From: Methylovulum sp. | Lineage (GTDB): Bacteria > Pseudomonadota > Gammaproteobacteria > Methylococcales > Methylomonadaceae | DNA length: 64,000 bases | Direction: 5' to 3' | Assembly (NCBI GenBank): GCA_030653435.1 | Contig: JAURZI010000037.1 | Span: forward strand, 1 to 64,000 | In this document: positions 1 through 8,755 of the stretch, in pieces | Layout: every line of letters starts with the position of its first letter | How positions within the stretch are numbered: the stretch's first letter is position 1 | The notes under the pieces: generated by a model | Told to the model about the DNA's origin: nothing | The model's database searches: none | Seen by the model: only the letters and a program-made list of their open reading frames with translations | Program-made: the position numbers and the translations under genes

Positions 1-517
<517 letters not shown>

Positions 518-681
518 TATAACACCCAATAGGTTTGCCGGCGTAAGCTGGGGAAGCCGGGTGTGGCGGCTGACGCCAGCGTAGAGAACGCAACAGTAAA
601 TGTTACAGATTTCCGGTACAGGGCGAGCTGCCCAGCAGCCACGCCGTGTACGACGGCCGAAAGGACATCGGCCCCACCAGT
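518..681 (+). other. 23S-5S internal transcribed spacer
   Basis: A spacer of about 164 bases separates 23S from 5S. It has GC-rich self-complementary segments, expected for RNase III/RNase E processing of the rRNA precursor. I see no tRNA cloverleaf and no credible coding sequence. Translatable stretches here are accidental. Confidence 0.7.
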
Positions 682-800
682 TTGCTTGGTGACCATAGCG
701 AGCGTGAACCACCCGATCCCATCCCGAACTCGGAAGTGAAACCGCTTAGCGCCGATGATAGTGTGGCAGTTTGCCATGCGAAAGTAGGGAATTGCCAAGC
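682..800 (+). rRNA. rrf: 5S ribosomal RNA
   Basis: The sequence contains the conserved 5S core GACCATAGCGAGCGTGAACC, then CCCGATCCCATCCCGAACTC and GAAAGTAGGGAATTGCCAAG. The terminal helix I pairs GCTTGG (684-689) with CCAAGC (795-800), which sets the ends to within a base or two. The length of about 119 bases is normal for bacterial 5S RNA. Confidence 0.95.
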
Positions 801-810
801 TCTTAACATC

Positions 811-845
811 AAAGCCCGCTAAGTCATCTTAGCGGGCTTTTTTTA
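811..845 (+). terminator. rRNA operon intrinsic terminator
   Basis: A perfect 13-bp inverted repeat, AAAGCCCGCTAAG / CTTAGCGGGCTTT, with a 4-base loop is followed by a run of T. It lies 10 bases after the 5S gene and closes the rrn operon. The next gene is on the opposite strand. Confidence 0.93.
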
Positions 846-892
846 TGGCTTAAAATTTAACCTTGTGCATCCATTGTGCGCCAATGGCATGG

Positions 893-1249
893 TCACGATT
901 CCCGTTTATATATATGGATAGCTAACCAAATGGTAGCCAGTTCAGCAGACGTCCATTCAACGCGGTGTTTGGTGTGAGCAGGGATTAACAAATAATCGCC
1001 CACGTTCAGCTGGGTCAATTTTTCGTCATATTCGATGCAACACAGCGTTGCATGACCTTGCAGCAGTATTAGCCATTCATCCCAATCCTGATCATACCAT
1101 TGCCCATCCGGTGTGCTATGTCCTTTGGAAATAATGCGTTCGATTAATATGTGCTGTTGCTTTAATAGACATTCAAATAGTTCTTCAGGAATTTGTTCAG
1201 GGATAGCTGAAAAAATATTAGGTAAGGTAGAATCTTTTTTATTTTTCAT
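893..1249 (-). CDS. Small cupin-domain protein
   Basis: 118 residues forming one small cupin barrel. Cupin motif 1 is degenerate (WDEWLILLQGHATL, about residues 60-73). Motif 2 is clearer (GDYLLIPAHTKHRVEW, about 85-100), with His residues that could bind a metal. Single-domain cupins have many roles (isomerase, dioxygenase, sugar binding), and nothing here picks one. The gene stands alone, convergent with the rRNA operon and divergent from the flavoprotein gene at 1369. The substrate is unknown. Confidence 0.75.
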   Translation of the reverse strand: MKNKKDSTLPNIFSAIPEQIPEELFECLLKQQHILIERIISKGHSTPDGQWYDQDWDEWLILLQGHATLCCIEYDEKLTQLNVGDYLLIPAHTKHRVEWTSAELATIWLAIHIYKRES

Positions 1250-1368
1250 AACGTAAGCTTAAAGTGTGCGGTTAGCCGATAACCCGTTGGGTAATATTAG
1301 CGGTATTGTATAATATTAAGACGTAGTGGCCTGCCTAAGGCTTTAATTGGATAGCCAGGAGCGGCATG

Positions 1369-2595
1369 ATGAGAACCGTTGCGGTTATAGGGGGAGGCCC
1401 CGCTGGATTAATGGCTGCGGAAGTGTTAAGTCAATCCGAAGGCATAAAAGTTGATATTTATGATGCGATGCCAACCGTGGGACGAAAGTTTCTGATGGCG
1501 GGCAAAGGCGGTATGAATCTCACTCATGCTGAACCCTTAGCAGAATTTTTGTCGCGCTATGGCTTGCATCAAGCCAAACTGAAGCCGATGCTTGACAAGT
1601 TCACGCCTGATGATTTGCGTGCATGGGCAAAGGGGCTGGGCATTGAAACTTTTGTCGGTTCATCAGGGCGAGTGTTTCCAACTGACATGAAAGCGGCTCC
1701 TTTGTTACGTGCATGGTTGCGACGGTTGCGGGAATCGGGCGTTGATTTCCATAATAAACATGTATGGATGGGCTGGTCGTCTGAAAATAATATGGCGCTG
1801 TGTTTTCAAACACCTGATGGTAGTCGTACTATCAAGGTTGATGCCGTAGTATTGGCATTGGGTGGAGGTAGTTGGGCTAGATTAGGCTCAACAGGAGCCT
1901 GGGTGCCGTTACTACGGGGAAAACATATTCCAGTGGCGGCACTAAAACCAGCAAATTGTGGTTTTGACGTCGCTTGGGGCGAATATTTTAGCCATCGTTT
2001 TGCAGGGCAACCGATAAAGGCTTTATCTGCATCTTTTAGCCCAGCAGAGGGCGGCAGTATTATCCAGCGAGGTGAGTTAATGGTGACTGCCTCAGGTGTT
2101 GAAGGTGGTTTAATCTATTCCTTATCAGCTTTGTTGCGGGAAAAAATTGCAGTGGCAGGAAGCGCCGTCATTTATCTTGACTTGGCGCCTGACCAAGAGT
2201 TGGCGCGGTTGGTCGGGAGGTTATCAACGGCACGAGGCAAGTCTTCAATAGCCAGCTATTTGCGTAAGCGGGTGGGTATAGACGGAGTGAAAGCCGGGCT
2301 ACTTCGGGAAATACTGGCTGCTCCAGACTTTGATGATCCTGCCAGGTTGGGAGCCGCTATAAAAACCTTACCTATTAAATTGCTTGCCGCGAGGCCGCTG
2401 GAGGAAGCGATCAGCAGTGCAGGAGGCGTCACGTTTACAGCAGTCGATAGGCATTTAATGATACGGATGATGCCGGGCGTGTTCTGTGCGGGAGAAATGC
2501 TGGACTGGGAAGCCCCAACGGGCGGCTATTTACTGACTGCCTGTTTGGCAACGGGGCGCGCCGCTGGTTTAGGGGCTTTGGCATGGCTGCAATAA
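1369..2595 (+). CDS. TIGR03862/HI0933-family FAD-dependent flavoprotein
   Basis: About 408 residues. The N-terminal Rossmann motif VIGGGPAGLMAAE (about residues 6-18) binds the FAD ADP moiety. The segment VGRKFLMAGKGGMNLTH is typical of the HI0933/YhiN-like family and its TIGR03862 branch. The C-terminal GGVTF and APTGGYLLTACLATGRAAG segments complete the FAD site. The biological substrate of this family is unknown. Two ATGs lie in tandem at 1366 and 1369. The AGGAG at 1357-1361 is 4 bases from the first and 7 from the second, so the second is preferred. The gene is monocistronic or loosely linked to the RIO kinase downstream. Confidence 0.88.
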   Translation: MRTVAVIGGGPAGLMAAEVLSQSEGIKVDIYDAMPTVGRKFLMAGKGGMNLTHAEPLAEFLSRYGLHQAKLKPMLDKFTPDDLRAWAKGLGIETFVGSSGRVFPTDMKAAPLLRAWLRRLRESGVDFHNKHVWMGWSSENNMALCFQTPDGSRTIKVDAVVLALGGGSWARLGSTGAWVPLLRGKHIPVAALKPANCGFDVAWGEYFSHRFAGQPIKALSASFSPAEGGSIIQRGELMVTASGVEGGLIYSLSALLREKIAVAGSAVIYLDLAPDQELARLVGRLSTARGKSSIASYLRKRVGIDGVKAGLLREILAAPDFDDPARLGAAIKTLPIKLLAARPLEEAISSAGGVTFTAVDRHLMIRMMPGVFCAGEMLDWEAPTGGYLLTACLATGRAAGLGALAWLQ

Positions 2596-2632
2596 CGGCA
2601 CATTTATAGAAAAAACAGGTGACAATAAAAAT

Positions 2633-2719
2633 ATGACGCTATCAAAACCTATTCATGCAGAACCTATAGTGAAAGAGTCGGTGGTTAATCGGCTCTGCTT
2701 TAATCAGATCAAGGTATGA
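2633..2719 (+). CDS. Possible 28-residue small ORF upstream of the RIO kinase
   Basis: An ATG frame beginning MTLSKPIHAE runs 28 codons to a TGA seven bases before the kinase start. A GGTGA-like ribosome site sits about 9 bases before its ATG. It fills most of the 130-base gap. It could be a translated leader coupled to the kinase or chance. No family is recognised, and only codon conservation in relatives would decide. Confidence 0.25.
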   Translation: MTLSKPIHAEPIVKESVVNRLCFNQIKV

Positions 2720-2725
2720 GGGGCT

Positions 2726-3568
2726 ATGAAAACTCCAAAAAGCATCGAACCTTTGGTAGAAGATGGTCTAGTCGATGAAGTGTTGCGACCGCTAAAAAGC
2801 GGCAAGGAAGCATCGGTTTATGTTGTTGTTTCTGAAGGTGAAATACGGTGTGCGAAAGTCTATAAAGAAGCTAACAAACGAGGCTTTCACAAGCAGGCGG
2901 AATATCAGGAAGGCCGTAAAGTACGTAATAGCCGTCAGGAACGCGCGATGGGTAAGAACTCAAAATTCGGCCGTAAGCAGCAGGAAGAGGTCTGGCAAAA
3001 CGCTGAAGTTGATGCCTTGTACCGGCTTGCCGCTGCGGGTGTGCGCGTCCCGAAACCTTATAATTTTGTTGGCGGAGTACTATTGATGGAGTTGGTCACG
3101 GACGGGCAGGGTAGCCCGGCATCCAGGTTGAATGACCTTGAGTTGACCAGGGAAGAAGCATTGGAGTATCACGGATTGCTGATTAAAGAGGTGGTCAGGA
3201 TGCTGTGTGCGGGCATAGTCCATGGCGATCTTTCTGAATATAACATACTGATAGATGCCGATGGCCCGGTCATCATTGATTTACCGCAAGCCGTAGATGC
3301 GGCAGCCAACAATAATGCCGCCAGAATGCTGGAACGGGATGTCGATAATCTTCGTGCATATTTTGGGCAGTTTGCCCCTGAATTGCTAGTGACCCGTTAC
3401 GGCAAAGAAATATGGAAATTGTATGAAAGCGGTTTGTTGCATCCAGACGCTGAATTGACAGGCCGGTTTAAAAGCAGTGAAAAAGTCGCGGATGTCAGAA
3501 GCGTCATGCGGGAAATCAATGACGCTAGGGAAGAGGCGATTAGACGTAAATACGAACAGCAAGAGTAG
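2726..3568 (+). CDS. RIO1-family atypical serine protein kinase
   Basis: 280 residues, the size of bacterial RIO1-like kinases of the PA4780 type. The ATP-binding Lys is probably K44 in RCAKVYK. The catalytic loop is HGDLSEYN at 166-173, with Asp168 as the base. The metal-binding Asp lies in IIDLPQ at about 183-188, replacing the DFG of ordinary kinases. The flexible segment after the P-loop (RKVRNSRQERAMGKNSKFG) is characteristic of the family. The start is supported by GAGGGG about 5 bases upstream. The bacterial role is poorly defined; a stress or translation-linked role is inferred only from the family. Confidence 0.9.
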   Translation: MKTPKSIEPLVEDGLVDEVLRPLKSGKEASVYVVVSEGEIRCAKVYKEANKRGFHKQAEYQEGRKVRNSRQERAMGKNSKFGRKQQEEVWQNAEVDALYRLAAAGVRVPKPYNFVGGVLLMELVTDGQGSPASRLNDLELTREEALEYHGLLIKEVVRMLCAGIVHGDLSEYNILIDADGPVIIDLPQAVDAAANNNAARMLERDVDNLRAYFGQFAPELLVTRYGKEIWKLYESGLLHPDAELTGRFKSSEKVADVRSVMREINDAREEAIRRKYEQQE

Positions 3569-3617
3569 TATTTACCCGCTCTGTCCAAGCATACTGAAAA
3601 AGCAGATAAGCGCCGAT

Positions 3618-4094
3618 TTAACGGTTTGCCTGTTGTAGCCATCTCGTCAAATCAGGCTGACTTAATAAGGGCCCAACAAATTGGCTGGCTAGGGCTAAAT
3701 GCTGTTCAGCTTGCACAGTTAAACCTTCGCCCAGTTCAAAGCGTTCGCCTTTGATGCTCAATAGAAAACAGGGCGGCGGCGCTTGCTTTTTTATCTCTTG
3801 ATAGACGGCCAAAACAGCTGTCGGACTCATGGCATGCGTGGTGTAGCTCTTATCTCTGGCAGGTTTGAGTTCGGCAAAGTCAAACGCATGCCGGCAAGAG
3901 ACAGAAGCGTCAACAAACAGCACCAGTGCCCGGTTTTCCAGATCCAGGGCATGCTCAATCTGGAGCTGGAAGTCGGATAGTATTTCAACGCCATGCCAAT
4001 CCTGGCGTTCGATATAGTCCAGCAATAGCGGTCCCAGTGCATCATCGCCGCGGCTGAGGTTGCCATAGCCGAACACTAAAACCGGCTTAACCAT
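3618..4094 (-). CDS. hoxW: [NiFe]-hydrogenase maturation endopeptidase HoxW
   Basis: 158 residues from the preferred ATG at 4094. A GTG at 4118 would extend it by 8 residues inside hoxH. The motif VLVFGYGNLSRGDDALGP near the N terminus is the signature of the HybD/HoxW proteases, with the Asp-Asp and nearby acidic residues probing nickel in the large subunit. It should cut HoxH after the His of its C-terminal DPCLSCATH motif, releasing a 35-residue tail. Its start overlaps the last codons of hoxH by 8 bases, so the two are translationally coupled. It is the last gene of the hox operon; the hyp genes are not in this window. Confidence 0.9.
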   Translation of the reverse strand: MVKPVLVFGYGNLSRGDDALGPLLLDYIERQDWHGVEILSDFQLQIEHALDLENRALVLFVDASVSCRHAFDFAELKPARDKSYTTHAMSPTAVLAVYQEIKKQAPPPCFLLSIKGERFELGEGLTVQAEQHLALASQFVGPLLSQPDLTRWLQQANR

Positions 4095-5586
4095 TATGCC
4101 GTTCGATGTTGCCGTCACTGTGCTTGGTCAGCTTGTCCACCAACTTGCCTTGGGCGTCAATGAGTTCAAGCTGCAAAGGCATTTTGCCGACCGCATGGGT
4201 CGCACAGGACAAACAGGGGTCGTATGCGCGGATAGCCACTTCCAGATTATTCAATAAGGGTTCCGTGAGTTCCCGCCCAGATAAATACTCAGCTGCCACC
4301 TGCCGTACCGATTCATTCATCGCCATATTATTGCTGGTCGTTGAGACGATTAAATTGGCTTTCGTGACGATGTCGTTTTCATCGACTTGATAATGATGGA
4401 ATAGCGTACCGCGCGGGGCTTCGATGACGCCTATGCCTTCGTAACGTTTCTCCCCCTGGGCGACCAGCTCGCCGCCTAATAGATCGGCATCGTGCAGCAG
4501 TTCTTCGATGCTTTCCGCGCAATGCAGGGTTTCAATCAAACGCGCCCAATGGAAAGCCAGCGTGCTGTGCACCATCGCTTCATTGCCGTGTGCTTTAAAT
4601 TCGATGCGGGCGGCTTCCGCTAACGGTGTATTGATACTGTCGCAGTTGTTTACCCGCGCCAATGGCCCAACCCGATACCAGCCGTCGTCTTTGCCTAGCG
4701 ACAACAGATAAGGGAATTTCATATACGTCCACGAGCGCACTTCTTCATGGATAAAATCGTTATATCGGCAATAATCGACATGATCCATGATGGTTTCGCC
4801 ATCGGCATTTTTAGCGCGTATACCGCCGTGGTAAAGTTCTAATGCCCCGTCCGGTTTGGTCAAGCCTAAATAATTGGTGCGGATAGTCGCAAAGTCATCG
4901 TAATAGGGCAGATTGGCGCAATGGACTTTCTTAATCAATGCCACCGAATCTGCCGCCCAAGCTATGATTTGGCCGATATCTTCCAGCAAGTAATCGCGTT
5001 CTGGCTTGCTCAAGGCTTTATTCATACCACCGGCGATTGCGCCCGTGCCGTGAATACGCTTGCCCGATACCATGCGTATCACTTCCTGACCGTATTTGCG
5101 AAGCTTTACGCCTTGCACGCCGATGTCAGGGTAGTCTGCCAGCACGGCGATAATTGAACGCTTGCTGATGTCACTTTCAAAGCCGAACAATAAATCCGGA
5201 CTGGATAAATGGAAAAAATGCAGCGCATGCGATTGCAAGACTTGTCCGAAATGCAGTAAACGGCGCAGTTTATCGGCGGATACCGGTAGATTTTCTGGGT
5301 CAACGCCGACCAATTGGTCTATGGCTTTGGCCGCAGCCAGATGATGGCTGACTGGACAAATACCGCATAGCCGTTGCACCAATACCGGCAGTTCCCAGTA
5401 GGGGCGGCCCTGGATAAAGCGCTCAAAACCTCGGAATTCAACGATATGCAAGCGGGCTTGTTGGACTTTGTTATTTTCATCGAGCAATAACGTGACTTTG
5501 CCGTGCCCTTCCACGCGGGACACAGGGTCAACAACGACACGTTTCAGACTGTCACGGTTTTCGGCGGTTTCTAAATGTTCGTACAT
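4087..5586 (-). CDS. hoxH: NAD-linked [NiFe] hydrogenase large subunit HoxH
   Basis: 499 residues carrying the H2-activating NiFe(CN)2CO site. The L1 motif RLCGICPVSHH has Cys74 and Cys77. The L2 motif DPCLSCATH has Cys458 and Cys461 followed by His464. The 35 residues after His464 are the tail removed by HoxW after nickel insertion. The gene neighbourhood and subunit set (FUYH) place it in group 3d, the soluble or bidirectional NAD-reducing hydrogenases. It is separated from hoxY by 85 bases with no evident terminator. All four metal-binding Cys are present, so the enzyme looks functional. Confidence 0.97.
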   Translation of the reverse strand: MYEHLETAENRDSLKRVVVDPVSRVEGHGKVTLLLDENNKVQQARLHIVEFRGFERFIQGRPYWELPVLVQRLCGICPVSHHLAAAKAIDQLVGVDPENLPVSADKLRRLLHFGQVLQSHALHFFHLSSPDLLFGFESDISKRSIIAVLADYPDIGVQGVKLRKYGQEVIRMVSGKRIHGTGAIAGGMNKALSKPERDYLLEDIGQIIAWAADSVALIKKVHCANLPYYDDFATIRTNYLGLTKPDGALELYHGGIRAKNADGETIMDHVDYCRYNDFIHEEVRSWTYMKFPYLLSLGKDDGWYRVGPLARVNNCDSINTPLAEAARIEFKAHGNEAMVHSTLAFHWARLIETLHCAESIEELLHDADLLGGELVAQGEKRYEGIGVIEAPRGTLFHHYQVDENDIVTKANLIVSTTSNNMAMNESVRQVAAEYLSGRELTEPLLNNLEVAIRAYDPCLSCATHAVGKMPLQLELIDAQGKLVDKLTKHSDGNIERHNG

Positions 5587-5671
5587 GGTTGTTTCTTCCA
5601 GTTGTTAGTGGTCGTAACTTGATGGTTTGTTACTAAATACGCACATGGCAATATCAGCATTGTGCGCTGTG

Positions 5672-6211
5672 TCAATCATAATGCACCAACCCATAATCCA
5701 ACTCCGGCTCCCTGCCTTCCAACAAGTCCGTTAAAAATTTCCAAAACACATCCGCAGATGGCGGGCAGCCCGGCAAGTAATAATCTATTTTTACGACTTC
5801 ATGGATTGGACGCACCTTGTCCAGCAATAGCGGCAATTCAATGTCGCTGGGTATCTGCGGGTTTTCCACGCCAATGCCGTCCAGATAGGCTTCGCTCAAG
5901 CATTCTTCCAAGGGGATGAAGTTACGCATTGCAGGCAGGCCGCCGTTGATCGCGCAAGCGCCTACCGCGACGAGGATTTTGCAGTTTTTGCGGAATTCAC
6001 GTAGCGTATGGACGTTTTCGGAGTTGCACACGCCACCTTCGATCAGGCCGATGTCGCAGTTAGTGCAGTGTTCGATGTCAGTAATCGGCGAGCGGTCGAA
6101 TTCGACGAGTTCGGCGAGTTGCAGCAGGCGCTCGTCCAGGTCTAAAAACGACATGTGGCAGCCGAAGCAGCCTGCCAGTGAAGTGGTTGCGACTCTGATT
6201 TTATTCGCCAT
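5672..6211 (-). CDS. hoxY: NAD-linked [NiFe] hydrogenase small subunit HoxY
   Basis: 179 residues from the ATG at 6211, which has GGAG 9 bases upstream (CAACGGAGCAACAACATG). It is a short small subunit of the HoxY type that carries one proximal [4Fe-4S] cluster. The ligands are visible as CFGCHMSFLD near the N terminus, GACAINGG in the middle and PGCPPSAD near the C terminus. It passes electrons between HoxH and the HoxFU diaphorase. The start overlaps the hoxU stop by 11 bases. It lacks the signal peptide of membrane or periplasmic uptake hydrogenases, consistent with a cytoplasmic enzyme. Confidence 0.95.
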   Translation of the reverse strand: MANKIRVATTSLAGCFGCHMSFLDLDERLLQLAELVEFDRSPITDIEHCTNCDIGLIEGGVCNSENVHTLREFRKNCKILVAVGACAINGGLPAMRNFIPLEECLSEAYLDGIGVENPQIPSDIELPLLLDKVRPIHEVVKIDYYLPGCPPSADVFWKFLTDLLEGREPELDYGLVHYD

Positions 6212-6917
6212 GTTGTTGCTCCGTTGCAAGACTGACCGCGTCAATCTCTTGATGGTCGTAAATACGCTCGCCTATCGGGACTTGGTAGCCGGTGCGCTTG
6301 ATTAAAATGGCGCCGGTCGGGCAGATATGCGCGGCGTGGTCGTGCATGTCCATATCGGTGTCTTTCAACAAGCCGCTTATCGAGTTGACGATCAGGTGTT
6401 TGTTGATGCCACGCCCGCTGAGCGCGAATACGTCTTTGTCGTCGTGTTCGCGGCTGGCACGGACGCATAGTGTGCAGAAAATGCAGCGGTTGTGGTCGAT
6501 CATGAGGTCGGGATGCGAGGCGTCCACGTTTCGGTGCGGATAAAATAACGGGAAATGGTCGTCGAGCATATTCAGATGATAGGCAACTGCTTGTAACTGG
6601 CAGTTGCCGGTTTTTTCGCAGGACGGGCAGAAATGGTTGCCTTCGACAAACAGCATTTGCGTGATTTTTTGCCGGTCGTCGGTCAGTTCTTTAATGTTGT
6701 TCAACACGTCCTGGCCTTCGGCAGCAGGAAAAGTGCAGGCGGAACAGTTGCGCCCGTTAACTTTGACGGTGCAGAGCTTGCAACTGCCGTGCGGCGTGTA
6801 GTCAGGATGATGGCATAAATGCGGAATATAGACGTCCGCCGCCGTCGCCGCCTGCATGATGGTTTGTCCGTCTTCAAACGGGATAGTTTTGCCGTCTATC
6901 GTGATGGTTTTACTCAT
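6201..6917 (-). CDS. hoxU: Hydrogenase diaphorase subunit HoxU
   Basis: 238 residues related to the N-terminal part of NuoG. It has a plant-type [2Fe-2S] domain (residues about 1-80, Cys in LCHHPDYTPHGSCKLC and NCSACTFP). A His-Cys [4Fe-4S] segment follows (HFCPSCEKTGNCQLQ, about 97-111). Then come two [4Fe-4S] ferredoxin-like motifs (CIFCTLCVRASREHD and HICPTGAI). It wires electrons between HoxF and HoxY. It overlaps hoxF by 8 bases and hoxY by 11 bases, so the four structural genes are tightly coupled. Confidence 0.95.
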   Translation of the reverse strand: MSKTITIDGKTIPFEDGQTIMQAATAADVYIPHLCHHPDYTPHGSCKLCTVKVNGRNCSACTFPAAEGQDVLNNIKELTDDRQKITQMLFVEGNHFCPSCEKTGNCQLQAVAYHLNMLDDHFPLFYPHRNVDASHPDLMIDHNRCIFCTLCVRASREHDDKDVFALSGRGINKHLIVNSISGLLKDTDMDMHDHAAHICPTGAILIKRTGYQVPIGERIYDHQEIDAVSLATEQQHGE

Positions 6918-8733
6918 GTTCGGCCTCCGTCTGTGCCAAATGTGCTGCTGGGTCGTTACGGCCCGCCATGCGCCGAGCGGTCTCTAATGCGCCGTCCAAA
7001 TCAAACCCTGGTTCGTAGCTGATTTTTTTCAATTGCGCCTGATACAGCTCCGGATAGCGTTCAAGCGTTGTAATAATGGGATTGGCGGCGGTTTGCCCCA
7101 AGCCGCAATGGCTGTTATTTTTAACCAAACGGCACAATTCTTCCAACGCGACTACGTCGCCCGCTGAGCCGTGGCCTTCGATGATTTTGTCGAGCTGTTT
7201 CTTCAGCAACGATGTGCCGACACGGCAAGGGGTACAAAATCCGCAGCTTTCATGCGCGAAAAAGTGCGTGAAATTATTGACCACATCGAGGACATTACGG
7301 CTGTTGTTGAAAATGATGAACGAGCCGCCGGTTGCCAAGTCTTCAAACGCCAGTTTACGGTTGAACTCCTGGTTGGAAATAAACGTGCCCGACGGCCCGC
7401 CGATTTGTACGCCTAACACATCGTCGGCCCCACAGTCGTCCAGCACAGTTTGCACCGTCGTGCCGAACGGGTATTCATAAATGCCCGGATGCTGGCAATC
7501 GCCGCAAATACTGAGAATTTTCGTGCCTTTGGATTTGTCCGTGCCGATATTGGCAAACCAATCGCCACCTTGCTCGGCAATCGCCGCCGCCGCCAAAAAG
7601 GTTTCGACATTATTGACCACGGTCGGTTTGCCGAGATAACCCTGCGTTACCGGGTAAGGCGGACGGTTGCGCGGTATGCCCATTTTACCTTCCAGCGATT
7701 CGATCAAGGCCGATTCTTCACCGCAAATATAAGCTCCCGCGCCCAGGCAGATTTCAATGTCAAAGGATAAGCCTTTGCCCAGAATATTGTTGCCCAGCAA
7801 ACCCGCTGCCCGACGCTGGTCTAATATCGCCAGCAGTTTGTCGTACAGGAACAGGTATTCGCCGCGCAAATACATAAAGCCCTGGGTTGCTCCGATAATC
7901 ACAGCACAGACCGTCATGCCTTCAAATACCTGGTCGGCATAGCTGTTCAGCAAGACGCGGTCTTTGAATGTGCCGGGCTCGCCTTCATCGGCATTACAAA
8001 TCACATATCGTTGCTGCTGTTGCTGTGCGGCGACATCGCAAAAAGCATCCTGCTCAGATCCTTCATAGCACAGATGCCATTTCCAGCCCGTGGTGTAGCC
8101 GGCACCGCCGCGGCCGCGCAACCCCGATTGGTTGATTTCCGCAAGAGTTTCCTGCAGCCCCCGTTTAAAAGTCGCGTCTAGCGCGGCTCCCCGTGCAATG
8201 GGCCGGTCCAGTAGCATGCCGCTTTTAATCAGGTTATCATCGACGCGGAATAATTCGCGCGGCCACTCATCCAGCGGTTTTTGCTGATTGATCAAGTCGG
8301 CAATCTGGTCCAGGCGCGAACGATCCAGACGCGTCAATGGATAACCGTTCACCAATCCGGCCGGCCCTTGGTCGCATAGTCCGGTGCAGGAGGTGTTATC
8401 GAGGCTGACCACTCCGTCGTTACGGACCGCCCCTACGGTAAGCTGCAATTTCTCAGACAAATAGTCCATCAGCTTGTGCTTGCCTAGCATGGCGTCGGTA
8501 ATCGAGTCGCTGATTAACACCTCATACTGTCCGCGCGGGACCAGATGGAAAAAACTGTAAAACTCAATGACACCGATAATTTGCGTGCTTGGGATGTCCA
8601 GCAGCCCGGCCAGTTGCATGATCGCTGGTTGAGGGATGTAGTGGTAACGCGCTTGTATCGCCCTTAATATCAACAACAAACGTGTGGGCTGATAGTTATG
8701 GCTTGCCGCCAGGTTTTCTATAAAGACTTGCAT
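6910..8733 (-). CDS. hoxF: Hydrogenase diaphorase subunit HoxF with fused NuoE-like domain
   Basis: 607 residues. Residues 1 to about 165 are a NuoE-like thioredoxin-fold domain. It keeps the second Cys pair (TSCTGLCDQGP) but has no Cys where the first pair (C-x4-C) should be, so its [2Fe-2S] cluster is doubtful. The NuoF-like part has the NADH/FMN motifs GRGGAGYTTGWKW and CNADEGEPGTFKDR, an SLBB region, and the [4Fe-4S] motif ESCGFCTPCRVG with a later Cys in HCGLG. It reduces NAD+ with electrons from H2, or the reverse. It starts the hox structural operon 22 bases after the Uma2 gene, with an AAGGA ribosome site. No separate hoxE gene is present. Confidence 0.95.
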   Translation of the reverse strand: MQVFIENLAASHNYQPTRLLLILRAIQARYHYIPQPAIMQLAGLLDIPSTQIIGVIEFYSFFHLVPRGQYEVLISDSITDAMLGKHKLMDYLSEKLQLTVGAVRNDGVVSLDNTSCTGLCDQGPAGLVNGYPLTRLDRSRLDQIADLINQQKPLDEWPRELFRVDDNLIKSGMLLDRPIARGAALDATFKRGLQETLAEINQSGLRGRGGAGYTTGWKWHLCYEGSEQDAFCDVAAQQQQQRYVICNADEGEPGTFKDRVLLNSYADQVFEGMTVCAVIIGATQGFMYLRGEYLFLYDKLLAILDQRRAAGLLGNNILGKGLSFDIEICLGAGAYICGEESALIESLEGKMGIPRNRPPYPVTQGYLGKPTVVNNVETFLAAAAIAEQGGDWFANIGTDKSKGTKILSICGDCQHPGIYEYPFGTTVQTVLDDCGADDVLGVQIGGPSGTFISNQEFNRKLAFEDLATGGSFIIFNNSRNVLDVVNNFTHFFAHESCGFCTPCRVGTSLLKKQLDKIIEGHGSAGDVVALEELCRLVKNNSHCGLGQTAANPIITTLERYPELYQAQLKKISYEPGFDLDGALETARRMAGRNDPAAHLAQTEAEHE

Positions 8734-8755
8734 GGTTTTTCCTTTTATATCAGGG

